64,000 nt of DNA from Exobasidium rhododendri (GCA_026210745.1 CP110631.1:3720001-3784000); one strand, 5' to 3'. Positions 1 to 10,491 are shown, counted from the stretch's first letter. The notes: generated by a model not told the origin, from the letters alone. Numbers and translations are program-made.

Positions 1-199
1 CTCGATCTACCGGTAAGGGAGACTTGTTCGGCGAGAAGGCTATCACGTGGTGGCAGTCTCGATTCAAATCTACAAAAAACTGAAGATTTGCCATCAGTAC
101 CCCTCTTAGAAGTGTGTTAAGAAAAGTGAGGTAAAGCTGGACGCTCTTCATCCTACACGATCGCTACATCTTCACCCTCACCATCGGACAAACTACGAC

Positions 200-2416
200 A
201 TGAACCCAAACGCTCGAAATTTCGCTTTCAATCCAGCGGCGTCTGGGTTTGTACCACCTCAACTGGCAGCTCAATACGCTACTCCACAACAAGGATCAGC
301 GGAGGGAGGAGCGCCAAATGGTCAAGTACCACCACAGCAACAGCAAGCGGGCGGTGCATACTATGAACAAGGACTTGGGTCAAATTCGTACAATTTTGGT
401 CAGCAAAATTATGGTGGTTTTTCGCAACAGCCCCAGCAAGGAGGCTATTATGCCGGCAATGGAGGTAATTATACCCCTTACGACAATACTCCTCAGCAAC
501 AGTACAACAATGCACATTTCCAGCAAGACACACAGTCCTCCGTCACTAGAAGTGGGAATTTACCGCCAAGACCGTCTGCTGCTGATGATGTAAATCGAAA
601 GCCAGTCAGTCTAAGCATAGGTGGAGCAAAGCCAAGTACATCAAACCCATCAGCAGAGGGAGAAGCGAGAAAACCAGTCACTATCAGCTTAGGAGCTAAA
701 TCAGCTGCAGCGGATAAGAAGCCGGTCAGTATCTCATTAGGCGGAGGAGCCAAAAAGCTTGACTCTGTGTCAAGTAGCACGAACTCGACGAATCCCACTA
801 CTGCTACAGCTCCGGTAGCAAAGGACGAAGCAACGCAGTCTGCGTCGGAAAGTGGAACATCTACACCGGGTCAAGTCAGTAGTCGAAATGAAGTACCATA
901 TCCTGATTCGAAAGGACCTGGGGCAGGTCAGGCAGCCAAGAAGACGGCGAAGATCGATCAGAAAGTGGAAAAGAGCCAGACTGACGCTGTCAAGATCCTC
1001 GAAGAAGCCAGCAAGGCAACAGATGAAGAAACTATGAGAGACTTGTTTGGTGACAAAGTAGACACTTTCAAAGCACATCTAAATGTTGTCTTTATTGGTC
1101 ATGTCGATGCTGGAAAGTCAACAATGGGTGGAAATCTACTCTACCTGACTGGAATGGTGGACAAGCGAACGATGGAAAAGTACGAAAAGGAAGCAAAAGA
1201 AGCCGGTAGAGAAAGTTGGTACCTGAGTTGGGCTCTTGATTCTACGCCACAGGAAAGAGAAAAGGGAAAGACGGTTGAAGTCGGACGGGCCTACTTTGAG
1301 ACGGGAAAGAGGCGTTACACAATCTTGGACGCACCAGGTCATAAATCTTACGTACCAAGTATGATAAGTGGAGCGGCTCAAGCTGATATCGCCATCTTGG
1401 TCATTTCCGCGCGACGAGGAGAATTCGAAACAGGATTTGAACGAGGTGGTCAAACTAGAGAACATGCTATGCTTGTCAAGACGGCCGGAGTACAGCGTTT
1501 GATTGTCGTCGTGAACAAGATGGACGAACCAACAGTGAAATGGGAAAAGGAAAGGTACGACGAGATTGTCACGAAATTAACACCCTTCTTACGAAGTGCT
1601 GGCTTTAACCCAAAGACCGATCTGACCTTTATACCCGTCTCGGCTTATGCTGGTCAGAATTTGAAAGAAGTAGTCCCAAAGGAGGTTTGCCCATGGTATT
1701 CTGGTCCTTCTTTGCTTGATTTTTTGGACAACCTATCACTGGATGATCGAAAAATCAATGAACCCCTCAAGATGCCTATCAGTGAAAAGTATACCGACAT
1801 GGGAACGGTCGTGGTAGGCAAATTGGAATCTGGCAAAGTTCGAAAAGGTGACACGATGTTGCTGATGCCTAATCGAACATCGGTAGAAGTACTTTCGATC
1901 TTTAACGAGGTAGAAGAGGAAGTTCCGGCAGCTATTTCGGGTGATAATGTTCGTATCAAGATCAAAGGAGTCGATCATGAAGACGTCAGCGTAGGCTTCG
2001 TTTTGACAGACCCGAGGAAACCGGTCAATGTGGTGCGACAATTCGAAGCACAAGTGGCCATCTTGGAGACGAGAAACATCATCTGTGCTGGCTACACTGC
2101 TGTGATGCATGTTCACACGCTCAGTGAAGAAATCACTTTGACTGCCCTTCTTCATTACTACGATAAGAAGACGGGAAAGAAGAGCAGAAAGCCGCCTCAA
2201 TTTGCCAAAAAGGGTATGAAAGTCGTGGCTTTGATCGAGACGACAGCACCGATCAGCGTGGAGAGATTTGTCGATTACCCTCAATTGGGTCGTTTTACCA
2301 TTCGTGATGAAGGAAGAACAGTCGGGATCGGGAAGATCACAAAGCTATCGCCTCAGCTAGAAGAAGTGCCGGATGTCGGTAAAATTACACTGGAACAGGG
2401 ACCAGCAAACGCATAG
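200..2416 (+). CDS. SUP35: Translation termination factor eRF3 (Sup35 GTPase)
   Basis: This 738-residue, intronless protein is the class II release factor GTPase, which acts with eRF1 at stop codons in the cytosol. The N-terminal third is rich in Gln, Asn, Gly and Tyr (about residues 20-115), as in prion-forming Sup35. A charged middle region follows, then an EF-Tu-like GTPase from about residue 290. I can see G1 (GHVDAGKST), G3 (DAPGH), G4 (NKMD) and the SAY loop of G5. The C-terminal part has the two eRF3/EF-Tu-like beta-barrel domains and is full length. Residues 10-19 (FNPAASGFVP) fit the PAM2 consensus for poly(A)-binding protein. Three related elements near residues 134-180 (KPVSLSIGG, KPVTISLGA, KPVSISLGG) form a small internal repeat. 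The first ATG of the frame is used. Identity is certain; PABP binding is inferred. Confidence 0.97.
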   Translation: MNPNARNFAFNPAASGFVPPQLAAQYATPQQGSAEGGAPNGQVPPQQQQAGGAYYEQGLGSNSYNFGQQNYGGFSQQPQQGGYYAGNGGNYTPYDNTPQQQYNNAHFQQDTQSSVTRSGNLPPRPSAADDVNRKPVSLSIGGAKPSTSNPSAEGEARKPVTISLGAKSAAADKKPVSISLGGGAKKLDSVSSSTNSTNPTTATAPVAKDEATQSASESGTSTPGQVSSRNEVPYPDSKGPGAGQAAKKTAKIDQKVEKSQTDAVKILEEASKATDEETMRDLFGDKVDTFKAHLNVVFIGHVDAGKSTMGGNLLYLTGMVDKRTMEKYEKEAKEAGRESWYLSWALDSTPQEREKGKTVEVGRAYFETGKRRYTILDAPGHKSYVPSMISGAAQADIAILVISARRGEFETGFERGGQTREHAMLVKTAGVQRLIVVVNKMDEPTVKWEKERYDEIVTKLTPFLRSAGFNPKTDLTFIPVSAYAGQNLKEVVPKEVCPWYSGPSLLDFLDNLSLDDRKINEPLKMPISEKYTDMGTVVVGKLESGKVRKGDTMLLMPNRTSVEVLSIFNEVEEEVPAAISGDNVRIKIKGVDHEDVSVGFVLTDPRKPVNVVRQFEAQVAILETRNIICAGYTAVMHVHTLSEEITLTALLHYYDKKTGKKSRKPPQFAKKGMKVVALIETTAPISVERFVDYPQLGRFTIRDEGRTVGIGKITKLSPQLEEVPDVGKITLEQGPANA

Positions 2417-2531
2417 ACGAACAATTTCAACAGCACATCACTTACATGGTCACACAGCACTATCATGACCCGCTTCATTCATGACCTAGATACGTCCAAC
2501 TTTGTAATATTCTTCTCCCCTTCCTATATAC

Positions 2532-2571
<40 letters not shown>

Positions 2572-2875
2572 CGCCAATAAAAATGTTCAAAGACACACTA
2601 CCACAATCACTCTTGACGTGGCCTGTTGGATTTCTTTTCGTTTTCTGCAGCCCTCCGGAGGTGTCGGTCGGTGTGCATAACACGTGGAGTTGTGTTTTGA
2701 CGCGTCGACTAACTCATCATCTCATCAAGGCCCCCGCCGCTATGGACCAAACACGGCTCCCTACCCTCTCTCCATCTCCTACGCTTACCTTGTGTCCTGT
2801 TTCGGCAGCAAAGACGAGGAAACATCTTCCTTCACGATAATCTGATCACCTCCGCCAATCGCCTGGTCCAATACC
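2417..2875. other. Intergenic region between SUP35 and the Bqt4-like gene
   Basis: SUP35 3' UTR and promoter of the next gene. It contains a CT repeat (2535-2564) and an AATAAA hexamer at 2576-2581 that could serve as a polyadenylation signal. No coding potential was found. Confidence 0.6.
2535..2564. repeat. (CT)n microsatellite
   Basis: About 15 perfect CT dinucleotides in the SUP35-Bqt4 intergenic region, a simple-sequence repeat and a candidate length-variable marker. A polypyrimidine promoter element for the downstream gene is possible but unproven. Confidence 0.9.
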
Positions 2876-4382
2876 ATGCCAGCTTCGCGTAAATCCACAC
2901 CAAGACGGGGTCGCTCCTCTTCGGTTGTCTCGAATGTGTCGGCTACATCTGCTAAACAAGAAAGCGTTTCAACACCTCGTCGAGGCAAAGCGGCCAGTGC
3001 TGCAGCCAAGGAAGAGTCGACCCCGGCAACCCCGACATCAGCAAAGTCTTCAATTGCTAGACCTCCATTGCCGACTGAAATCAATCCTGTCTTGCCCAGC
3101 ACCAATGTGCCAGTCAAATTGCAGGTAATCCGTCGCGATGGAAAGTGAGAATAATGTCGCGGAGCTCTTGCTACGGGCAGTAGTAGCACCCCAATCTCCA
3201 GAGCTGATTAATCTATCCACCTCCATCTCTCTACTCCTCAGGAACATCATCATTGGGCGAGTCAAATTGCCTACTGTCGGCGGCACAGACCACGCCTTTC
3301 TCCTGAAAAGGTAAGCTATCACGTCTCTCCCATCACTGAAGGAGGCTGTTTAGAAGGACGCTCAACTGATTCATTGTTCCGCACGCAGATTTGACACTAA
3401 TGCAATTGCTGCGTCGTCAATGTTCCGTCTGGCTTTCCCTTTCGCGGACGGAGATGCTGAAAACGGCGAGATGGCTTATCTCGAGAGTAAGTTTGATGCC
3501 GAGGCTGCAAACGGCGGCATGCGAAAGGTTTTGAAACGCAGTCGTGGCAAGGGAGCAAGGAAGACGCAGGATGTCGATACCGGAGAAGAAGAGCTACCTG
3601 AAGGAAGCACGGGTGTGAAGTTGCAAGGTACTTGGATTCCATGCGCTGATGCACCTGAGATTGCTAAAGAATACGGGCTTTTGCGATTTGCTCAACCCTT
3701 GATCGACGCTCAAGCTAGCCAAACACAAACTGGACAACTCATCCTGACACCCTCCAAGCTTGACAAGAACAGCACTCCGTCTAGTCAAAGCAGTAAAAAA
3801 GAGAGCGGAAAGAAGAGCGGGTCGTTGGCTGATGAAGCATCAGAGCCTAGTCCAACGATTACTCGAATTCGCACGACCAAGAGAGTCAAGGGAGATGGAT
3901 CAGAAGACGTCTTGGTTGAGAAGTCGGAGATCACGTTGGAACCAGCCAGTAAGCTGACTGCTGAACAGATCGAGGCACAGATCAAGGAATCACAATCGTT
4001 TGCCAAAGGTATTCAGTCAAGTGCCAACTCTACTCCCTCGTCCTCGTCCTCGTCGAAGAAGCGAAGAGCAGTCAATCAAACACCCACGGCAGATGTTGAT
4101 GTCTTGGCAGACGAGGATTACGAAGGAAGCAACGCAGTCGTACGATCGTTGCGCAAGGGTGGCAGAGCTGTGCGAAGGCGTCCCATCATTTCCACAGCAG
4201 GTGCTCTGAGTGCCATAGGGGCTGGAACGTTAGCTTGGATCTCCGGTGGGAGCTTAGACGTCGCTACTCATCTGGTCCAACAGAATCTAGATGTCGCTAC
4301 ACATTTGGTTCAACAGAACTTAGATGTCGCTGCACATTTACTTCAACAGGGCGTTGCCAACGTCGGTTCCTGGTTCTTCTGA
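2876..4382 (+). CDS. Bqt4-like APSES/KilA-N inner nuclear membrane protein
   Basis: Proposed exons are 2876-3144, 3242-3310 and 3389-4382 (443 residues). All introns are GT-AG, and the domain reads continuously over both junctions (DGK|NIIIGRVKLP and FLLKR|FDTNAIAAS). The N-terminus is a basic Ser/Thr-rich tail. An APSES/KilA-N-type domain spans roughly residues 75-190 and includes GTWIPCADAPEIAKEYGL. A disordered, acidic and Ser-rich linker follows. One hydrophobic segment (IISTAGALSAIGAGTLAWI) precedes a short tail of three 11-residue repeats (LDVATHLVQQN). An APSES domain plus a single C-terminal membrane helix is the layout of fission-yeast Bqt4, which anchors telomeres to the nuclear envelope. 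A soluble APSES transcription factor is less likely because of the membrane segment. Function is inferred from architecture. Confidence 0.78.
4254..4352 (+). repeat. Three tandem 33-bp coding repeats
   Basis: Units 4254-4286, 4287-4319 and 4320-4352 encode three near-identical copies of LDVATHLVQQN at the end of the Bqt4-like protein, after its membrane segment. Most differences between units are synonymous, which suggests selection on the peptide or recent duplication. Confidence 0.9.
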
Positions 4383-5270
4383 GGCTGCTTTGCTAGCTGT
4401 CAGTATTTACTGCGATTGTCGCCGCTTCTAGTCGATTGAAGGTCCCCTTGCTGGACATTCTTCTTCTTTCAGACGTCGAAAGATAGTGGGAGGGGTCCCT
4501 GCTGGGTGTGTGAATATTGTACTCTTTTACTTTCTCTTTGCTTTTCCCGACTGAGTTCGCGCCGTATGTCTTCTAATACCTCTTCTTGGAAATCTTATTT
4601 CTCAATCGTGTCCTCTTGCTCTCGGCCTCAATGATTTCGATCGCGATGGCTTCTTTGGGCGTCTTGGTTTCGGCTCACCTGATGTCGCCATCCTTGCTCG
4701 ACGAGTGCTGTCACTTGAGATGAGATTGCGTCGTCGACACACGACTGGTACCTAGTTGAAAGGCGGCGGCGGCGGCGGACCAGAAGACGCGTCTGTGGCA
4801 GCAAAATTGCGTTTTTTAAGTTGTCTCCTGTATGTAAATCTAATAATAATCATCACGTCAACGCTTCGGACAATCAAAGATCTCCACTCTGAGCTACTTG
4901 AGCGTAGATAGGTTAGATAGGTAGGTGTGCCTTTGGATATCATCGCTATACGCAAACATCCGTCAAGACTCGAAACGGCAGCACGGCACTCCTCGCAGCT
5001 TCGACTGATCGACGTGATTTGCTGAAGCCTCTCCAGCCTACTTGCCAGTAGCATCATCTATAAGAGAAGGGGAAACGGTGCGAGCAACACTTCTTCACTG
5101 AACTTGTAGGTCTATTGGTTGATATCCCGCTTCAGACCCCTTGACTGCGCCCTTCTATCCTCTCGCTCTTTCTTCTTCTTCTTCTTGCACATCCATCTTT
5201 GCCTGGGAACACCTGCTATAATCACCATCTGTACCTTGCCCCCCCCCTTCTCACATTGTCCTGCACTCGT
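4383..5270. other. Intergenic region, possible unresolved minus-strand spliced gene
   Basis: 888 bp between the Bqt4-like gene and ATG13. On the minus strand, 4792-4679 is a 114-nt open segment with a good acceptor before it (pyrimidine-rich, ending CACAG) and a CAG|GTGAGC donor after it. It encodes 38 residues including LSTRYQSCVDDAISSQVTAL. A minus-strand ORF of 101 codons (5057-4752) overlaps it in another frame. I could not assemble a full gene. CTT-rich sequence near 5170 probably belongs to the ATG13 promoter or 5' UTR. Confidence 0.35.
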
Positions 5271-8200
5271 ATGAATACCGCTTCCGTCAGCAATGAAGAA
5301 CCCACCACAAAGCTACACACTCCCAACGAACGAGCACAACAAGCACATCCACTCAAAGCGCATCAACAGCCTTCTGCAACCCCTTCTTCCGACAAGGCAT
5401 TAAGTGCGACACAACAAACAACGACCTTGTCAACGTCGGCTCTACCTTCTAGATTGCCTAAATTGGATGGCGTCCTTTATCATTTCTACTCCAAGACATT
5501 AGCCGTCATCACAGATTGCCGGTTGACGCACTATGATGCCCTCGATTCACCCTCCTCCTCCTCGGTCCCTGCAGCGCCTCACGTTGAATCACCTACAAAT
5601 ACTGTCAGATCGAGTTCAAGTGGGACGTCATCAAATCTACGTATTGTGAACAAATGGTTTGACTTGGAGATTGCTGATTACGACATCTTTCGCGAGGAGG
5701 TGCGGCTGTGGAGGAACATCTCCGGAATGATACCTTCAGCCATCTTTGAAGGGCCTACATCTGCTTCCGGCCTTGAAGGCCAATCAACCATCCCCCCAAT
5801 GATTATTGATGTCATCTTGGACACTTCAATGCTCACCGAGAAACACCTGATAATGATGGACAGATCTGACAAGAGAGGATCGACTAGTAAGAGGAGAGTC
5901 AGAGTAGATGGCAACGAGTGGGTAACAGGAGTAGGAAAAGGAGAAGAACGAATGCGAGATACGCTTCGAAAACCTATCGTCCTCGAGACATGGAAATTGG
6001 AGTTGAATGCTTATAATCCGCCAGACCCTCCTGACCTTCCCACATTGTATCGGCATGCAACAGCAAATTTAAAAGAGCTACATTCACTGGTCAGGCAGTT
6101 GCCAGTCTATCCAATGTACGCCCGACTAAAAAGATTGAAGGAGGCACTGAAGCAAGGTGAAGACAATGAAGCGGATCTCCTCAAGATTGGCGTTCGATTG
6201 GGCATTGAAGCGGAGAAGCAAGAGGATGATATCTGCTCTTTGCAAGAATCCCTGGGACCTGTGCCTGCTTTGAACAGTGCCTTGGCCACTAAAGTGACAG
6301 AGACTTTCTCGTTTCAGCCTCTTGAAACGCCCATTGGAACGATTGCTTTCTCCGTCGAGTATCGTATCGAGGCAGACTTTTTCGTCGAAATTTTGGAAAG
6401 CAGCAAGAATCTGCAAGATCTCGACTTAGAAGAAGATTATTTCCGACCTGGCATCAATAGACAGGGTGCAAGGCAGGACGTGAACGAGGCTGTGGGTTTG
6501 ATTTCATCGTCGTCGTCGTCGTCGTCTACCGCTCAGAGCAAGCCCGGCTCTTCCTTGCCGACGATTTCAGATCGAAGACAAGGTATCATTGCTGCAGAAT
6601 CTTCCTCTAGCAACGCTGCCGCTGGACAAAGTAATGCACAAAGTTCACCTCAAGATATGGGCACTCGGTCACCTGTAATCTTGTCTGCCGCATCGACGAG
6701 TGTCTTTAGTGCCAGCGCATCTTCAGGAAAGCCAGTGGCAGGATTGTCAAGTCTACGAAGGAGTCCCTCCATCACTACTGCAGGACATGGCACGAGCCCA
6801 ACGACGACCATGACACCGACCGGTGGTAGTGGCTCCAATTCAGCCGCTACGAGTGTCTTGATTTCCGATGCAGCATTTCTCACCCAAGGAAGGAGAGGCA
6901 GTATGAGTGAGAGAAAGTTACGGACTTTAAACAACATGAGTGGCAGTGGTGGTGACAGATCAAGTCCAACGATTAATGCGGCCGCCACGTTCACGCCATC
7001 TTCTCCACAGATCGCAGGCAGACCGATCTTGGCAAGAGCGACAAACAACGTCCTACCTTCCTTGCGAACAGGCTCTTTCAGCCCTTCTTCCCCTTCCCCT
7101 CTAGCACAACAGCTTTCTGCGCAACAGCAGATAAATGTTCCTCCTTCAACGAGCAATGTGAGGACTACATCTAGTCCTTCCTACCGAATTGCAAGCCTAC
7201 CCTTCTCAGCCAGCCCAAGCTTGCGTTCAGTGTTCCAGACCTATCCCCTTTCGCAATCACAGACTTCGATTTCTTCTCTGTCCAAAACACCTCCAAAGTC
7301 TATCACAGAAGGAATGAGGAACACTCCTAGTCTAGGCTTGCACGGGACGTCTGCGTCTCAGCTTGAGGTACAGCATAGCCCTTCACAGTCTGGCTTATCA
7401 GGGGAAAGGCAGCAACCGTCAGTTGCACCGCAGATGATTAAGCGATACAGCTCTACCTTCAACTACCGACAAGGTAGACAGAGTGCTTCAGCCTTGTCAG
7501 GTGCTGGGGCGAGTGGCGAATCTTCCATCGAAAGCGACGGTAACGCAGGACCATACAGCAAGAGTTGGCAAACGCGAATCGAACAAAGGCAAATGATGAC
7601 TGCTCGCAGCTTGGGAAGAGAAGAAGGATCCCACTTTTCCAGTAGCAGCGGAGGTCATTTTTTCAACTCGAATTACTCCCCTCGAGCACAGAGACGCTCG
7701 ATCGGTGCTTCTACTAGTCAAGAAGATGATTTGGACGATTTTGTGCGCATGATCGACTCGAATCACTTGGGCGAAACACCTTCCAGTGTTGGAAGCACGA
7801 GTCATTCAGGAGCTATATCGCTAGAAGAAGGAGGAGGACCAAAGCGGTCGAGCCCTTCGAGATTCAGCAGTGCGACAGCTACCTCTTCTGGAATTGCTTT
7901 CCATCGCCACTTCAACATGAATCGAAATCAGGTAGACGACATGCTTAGCAAGATGCAGAGCTGTGTTCGTGAGTTCAGTATCTCGATGACAAGGAGGGGC
8001 AGTGGTGGTGCTAGTGGATCGGTAGAAGCAGGAGGAAGTGGAAGCGGTGTAGTGATCGGCTCATTTTCCAGTGGCTCTAATCGAAGTCATGGCGTAGGCG
8101 CAGGTGGTGGTGCAGGATCAGATGGTAGTCCGCAATCGAGTCAAGGTGTTCCTATCAGTAATTCGCCCAGCTTTGCACGTAGTCCTTTGAGTAGGGTTGG

Positions 8201-8882
8201 TTTCAGTGCGGCTAACAATGCTGCCGCAACCACGGATGCCATCAAGTCAGCTTCAGCACCTACCTACTACAATGCCAGAAGATCGTTGAAAGTAGAAAAG
8301 CAAGCACCGTATAGATACAACTTACCGACCAGAAGAGACTTCAGCTCACAGGTCGATGAGGCAGCAAAGACGACGGCCTTTGCTGTGAAAGGGGAGGGTG
8401 GCAAAGGAGGGAAAGTAGCAGAGCAAGAAGAGAGGAAAGGAGAGGGGGACGGCGAAGGCGAGGAGGAAGACAGCGCCAGTGCTGACGCTGCTGGCAGGTA
8501 TGCAAATCACGGTCATTCATACGATCCCTTGGAAGATGAAGCGGTAGGGCGTTTTGAGCTAGTCCAGGATGATCTTCTGATTGAACAAGGGAGCACTAGC
8601 AGAAGGATGACCGGTGCACTTTCGCCGACACATCAAGGTCTAGGAGGTCATCATCACCACCATCATCATCATCTACATCATAAAACCAATGATGCGGCCT
8701 TGTCAGAAGCAGCAGAGAGGAGAAGAGTGGATAGTGAATTGGCGAGGAATTTCGGTCAAGTGGTAAGTTCGAGCAGTAGCCGCGGCAATGCAAGAGCAAG
8801 TCTCAGTCCTTGGCGAAACAGGCTGCCCAATCAAACCAACGCTACTGCTTTCGGCAATCGAGGGGGAAACGGGACCTCTTGA
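5271..8882 (+). CDS. ATG13: Autophagy protein Atg13 (Atg1 complex regulatory subunit)
   Basis: 1203 residues, intronless. The reading frame stays open upstream, but 5271 is the first ATG. The N-terminal ~370 residues form the Atg13 HORMA domain. Family-typical blocks are YHFYSKTLAVITDCRLTHYD, NKWFDLEIADYDIFR, PPMIIDVILDTS, LPTLYRHATANLKEL and, at the end of the domain, PLETPIGTIAFSVEYR. The rest is Ser-rich and disordered, as expected for the phosphoregulated tail that binds Atg1 and Atg17. A conserved short motif (DDLDDFVRMID) lies in the second half. Odd features are a run of histidines near the C-terminus and a length well above the yeast protein, mostly from low-complexity sequence. It acts in the cytosol to switch on autophagosome formation under TOR control. 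Identity is strong; the exact start is less so. Confidence 0.93.
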   Translation: MNTASVSNEEPTTKLHTPNERAQQAHPLKAHQQPSATPSSDKALSATQQTTTLSTSALPSRLPKLDGVLYHFYSKTLAVITDCRLTHYDALDSPSSSSVPAAPHVESPTNTVRSSSSGTSSNLRIVNKWFDLEIADYDIFREEVRLWRNISGMIPSAIFEGPTSASGLEGQSTIPPMIIDVILDTSMLTEKHLIMMDRSDKRGSTSKRRVRVDGNEWVTGVGKGEERMRDTLRKPIVLETWKLELNAYNPPDPPDLPTLYRHATANLKELHSLVRQLPVYPMYARLKRLKEALKQGEDNEADLLKIGVRLGIEAEKQEDDICSLQESLGPVPALNSALATKVTETFSFQPLETPIGTIAFSVEYRIEADFFVEILESSKNLQDLDLEEDYFRPGINRQGARQDVNEAVGLISSSSSSSSTAQSKPGSSLPTISDRRQGIIAAESSSSNAAAGQSNAQSSPQDMGTRSPVILSAASTSVFSASASSGKPVAGLSSLRRSPSITTAGHGTSPTTTMTPTGGSGSNSAATSVLISDAAFLTQGRRGSMSERKLRTLNNMSGSGGDRSSPTINAAATFTPSSPQIAGRPILARATNNVLPSLRTGSFSPSSPSPLAQQLSAQQQINVPPSTSNVRTTSSPSYRIASLPFSASPSLRSVFQTYPLSQSQTSISSLSKTPPKSITEGMRNTPSLGLHGTSASQLEVQHSPSQSGLSGERQQPSVAPQMIKRYSSTFNYRQGRQSASALSGAGASGESSIESDGNAGPYSKSWQTRIEQRQMMTARSLGREEGSHFSSSSGGHFFNSNYSPRAQRRSIGASTSQEDDLDDFVRMIDSNHLGETPSSVGSTSHSGAISLEEGGGPKRSSPSRFSSATATSSGIAFHRHFNMNRNQVDDMLSKMQSCVREFSISMTRRGSGGASGSVEAGGSGSGVVIGSFSSGSNRSHGVGAGGGAGSDGSPQSSQGVPISNSPSFARSPLSRVGFSAANNAAATTDAIKSASAPTYYNARRSLKVEKQAPYRYNLPTRRDFSSQVDEAAKTTAFAVKGEGGKGGKVAEQEERKGEGDGEGEEEDSASADAAGRYANHGHSYDPLEDEAVGRFELVQDDLLIEQGSTSRRMTGALSPTHQGLGGHHHHHHHHLHHKTNDAALSEAAERRRVDSELARNFGQVVSSSSSRGNARASLSPWRNRLPNQTNATAFGNRGGNGTS

Positions 8883-9201
8883 GGGAGCAGTGGCGGCAAT
8901 GGAACTGGTTGGACGACATCTTTACTTTGTCGTAGATCTCGCTAAGAATACGAGGGCATTTTCGCTTCTCCCCCCCCCTCCTGATTCCCCGTTCTTGTAC
9001 ATTAGTCCCACCACTTACGGTAATGCCTTGCATGCACATAGCCAACCTTCCTAGCTCACTTTCCTCTAACTGAAATCACATGCACTTTCTTTGCTCTCAC
9101 GTTGGCGGTAGATCGAGTGAGGGGGTGCGAATGAGGGGATGCAATTGTAGTTTGTAGGATATGATGAGATACAGCTGGAGTCTGAGGTGGCAAACGTAAG
9201 A
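8883..9201. other. Convergent 3' intergenic region ATG13/SMG6
   Basis: 319 bp between two convergent stop codons, presumably both 3' UTRs. It contains a C-rich run near 8974. I see no gene or RNA in it. Confidence 0.6.
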
Positions 9202-10450
9202 TCAGAGTCCACTTCCTGGTTCGAGCATCTCAATCAGCTCGTTCGGTCCAATTGCAACCAAGTTTCGAAACCTGGCTTTTAGCCGAAGGTTCTTATCTAG
9301 CGTGATCAGGGCAGCCTTGACAGTCTGTCCTTTTTGGATTTGCGCCTGTTTTGCAGCAAGTTCCGCTCCATCCTTACTCAAGATACCCAGTCGATCCATA
9401 AAGTGCTCCGTCTGCCACGCCAAGCAATGAAGGATGACTTCATCAATTGATCTCGCCAATTGATGATGGTGGTCATCCCCTTCTTCATTGGAGTTGGCAT
9501 TACTTCGAGAGGCAGGATTAGTGGTGATTGTATTCGACGACGAAGCGCTGGTAGTAAGAGAGGAAGCCGAAAAGGCGGCGGCAGCTGCAGTAGCAGCAGC
9601 AGCAGCACTTGCACTGTTCATAGAGGAAAAATCTATCTCTTCGTTGCGGAAGCGCATGTCATTCAGGTAGTTGCCTCTGGAGGTCTGGATTTTGAGATAG
9701 TTTGCATTTGCCTTGACGTGGATTGTCAAGTACTCGATGGCTTGTTTTGCTCTTTGTCCGATCGGTCCTGTTCTTCTCGTGAGCCCTTCCAGTTCGGTGA
9801 TTGTCACCAAGGGAATTATGCAGCACCATCGCTTCGACTCAACCAACTTCTCCAGGATACTGACGGGCGTCAACATGACATTGGTGTCCAAGACTAGCGT
9901 CGTATAGCAGGCCAAGACTGCTTGCTTTTCTGAAGGATCACCTTTTGCTCGTGATGCTTTTCCTGGCTTCGTCGTAGCCTCCTGCTTCTGTGGAGTTGGC
10001 GCACCAGAGTAGGACGGCTTTCCTTCTAGTAGCTGCTTTCGTAACCTTCGACGCCTTTCCTTAAGCTCTCGAATTTCCTTTGGTACATTTTCATGATCGG
10101 GATGTGCGTCAATGGTGTGCGCCACTTCCTCCCCTTCCTCCTCCAGATCGTCATCTTCATCACTTGCCCCGACTGTTATCTGATCAGGGTCCTCCTTGCT
10201 TACTGTCAGTGTCTTTAAATGGTCCCCTTGCCTCTCCAATGTAGCTGTAGACTCCCAATTTTCAATCTTCTCCTTCAACGGCGATGTCAAGAGGAGTACA
10301 CCAGAAGCAGTTCCTTCGCCAGGCTTGTAGTCTAATCCTGGAACGGTCTTGATAAGGACGATCAAGGTGTAGGCCACTCGTTTCCATCTGAGCAACAACA
10401 TACTCGCTGGTTTGCTCCTACAAGTGGCTGATTTCCCCACAGACATCTTC

Positions 10451-10491
<41 letters not shown>

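Noticed and set aside
1736-2284. 182-codon ORF antisense to SUP35
   Set aside because: Shadow of the conserved GTPase coding frame; no independent signal.
4752-5057. 101-codon minus-strand ORF in the Bqt4/ATG13 intergenic region
   Set aside because: The frame ends in a CCG-repeat proline run and conflicts with the better framed exon candidate at 4679-4792 in another frame; not supportable as a gene by itself.
5199-5270. N-terminal extension of ATG13 from 5199
   Set aside because: The first codon is TTG and the added residues are not Atg13-like; ATG 5271 is preferred.
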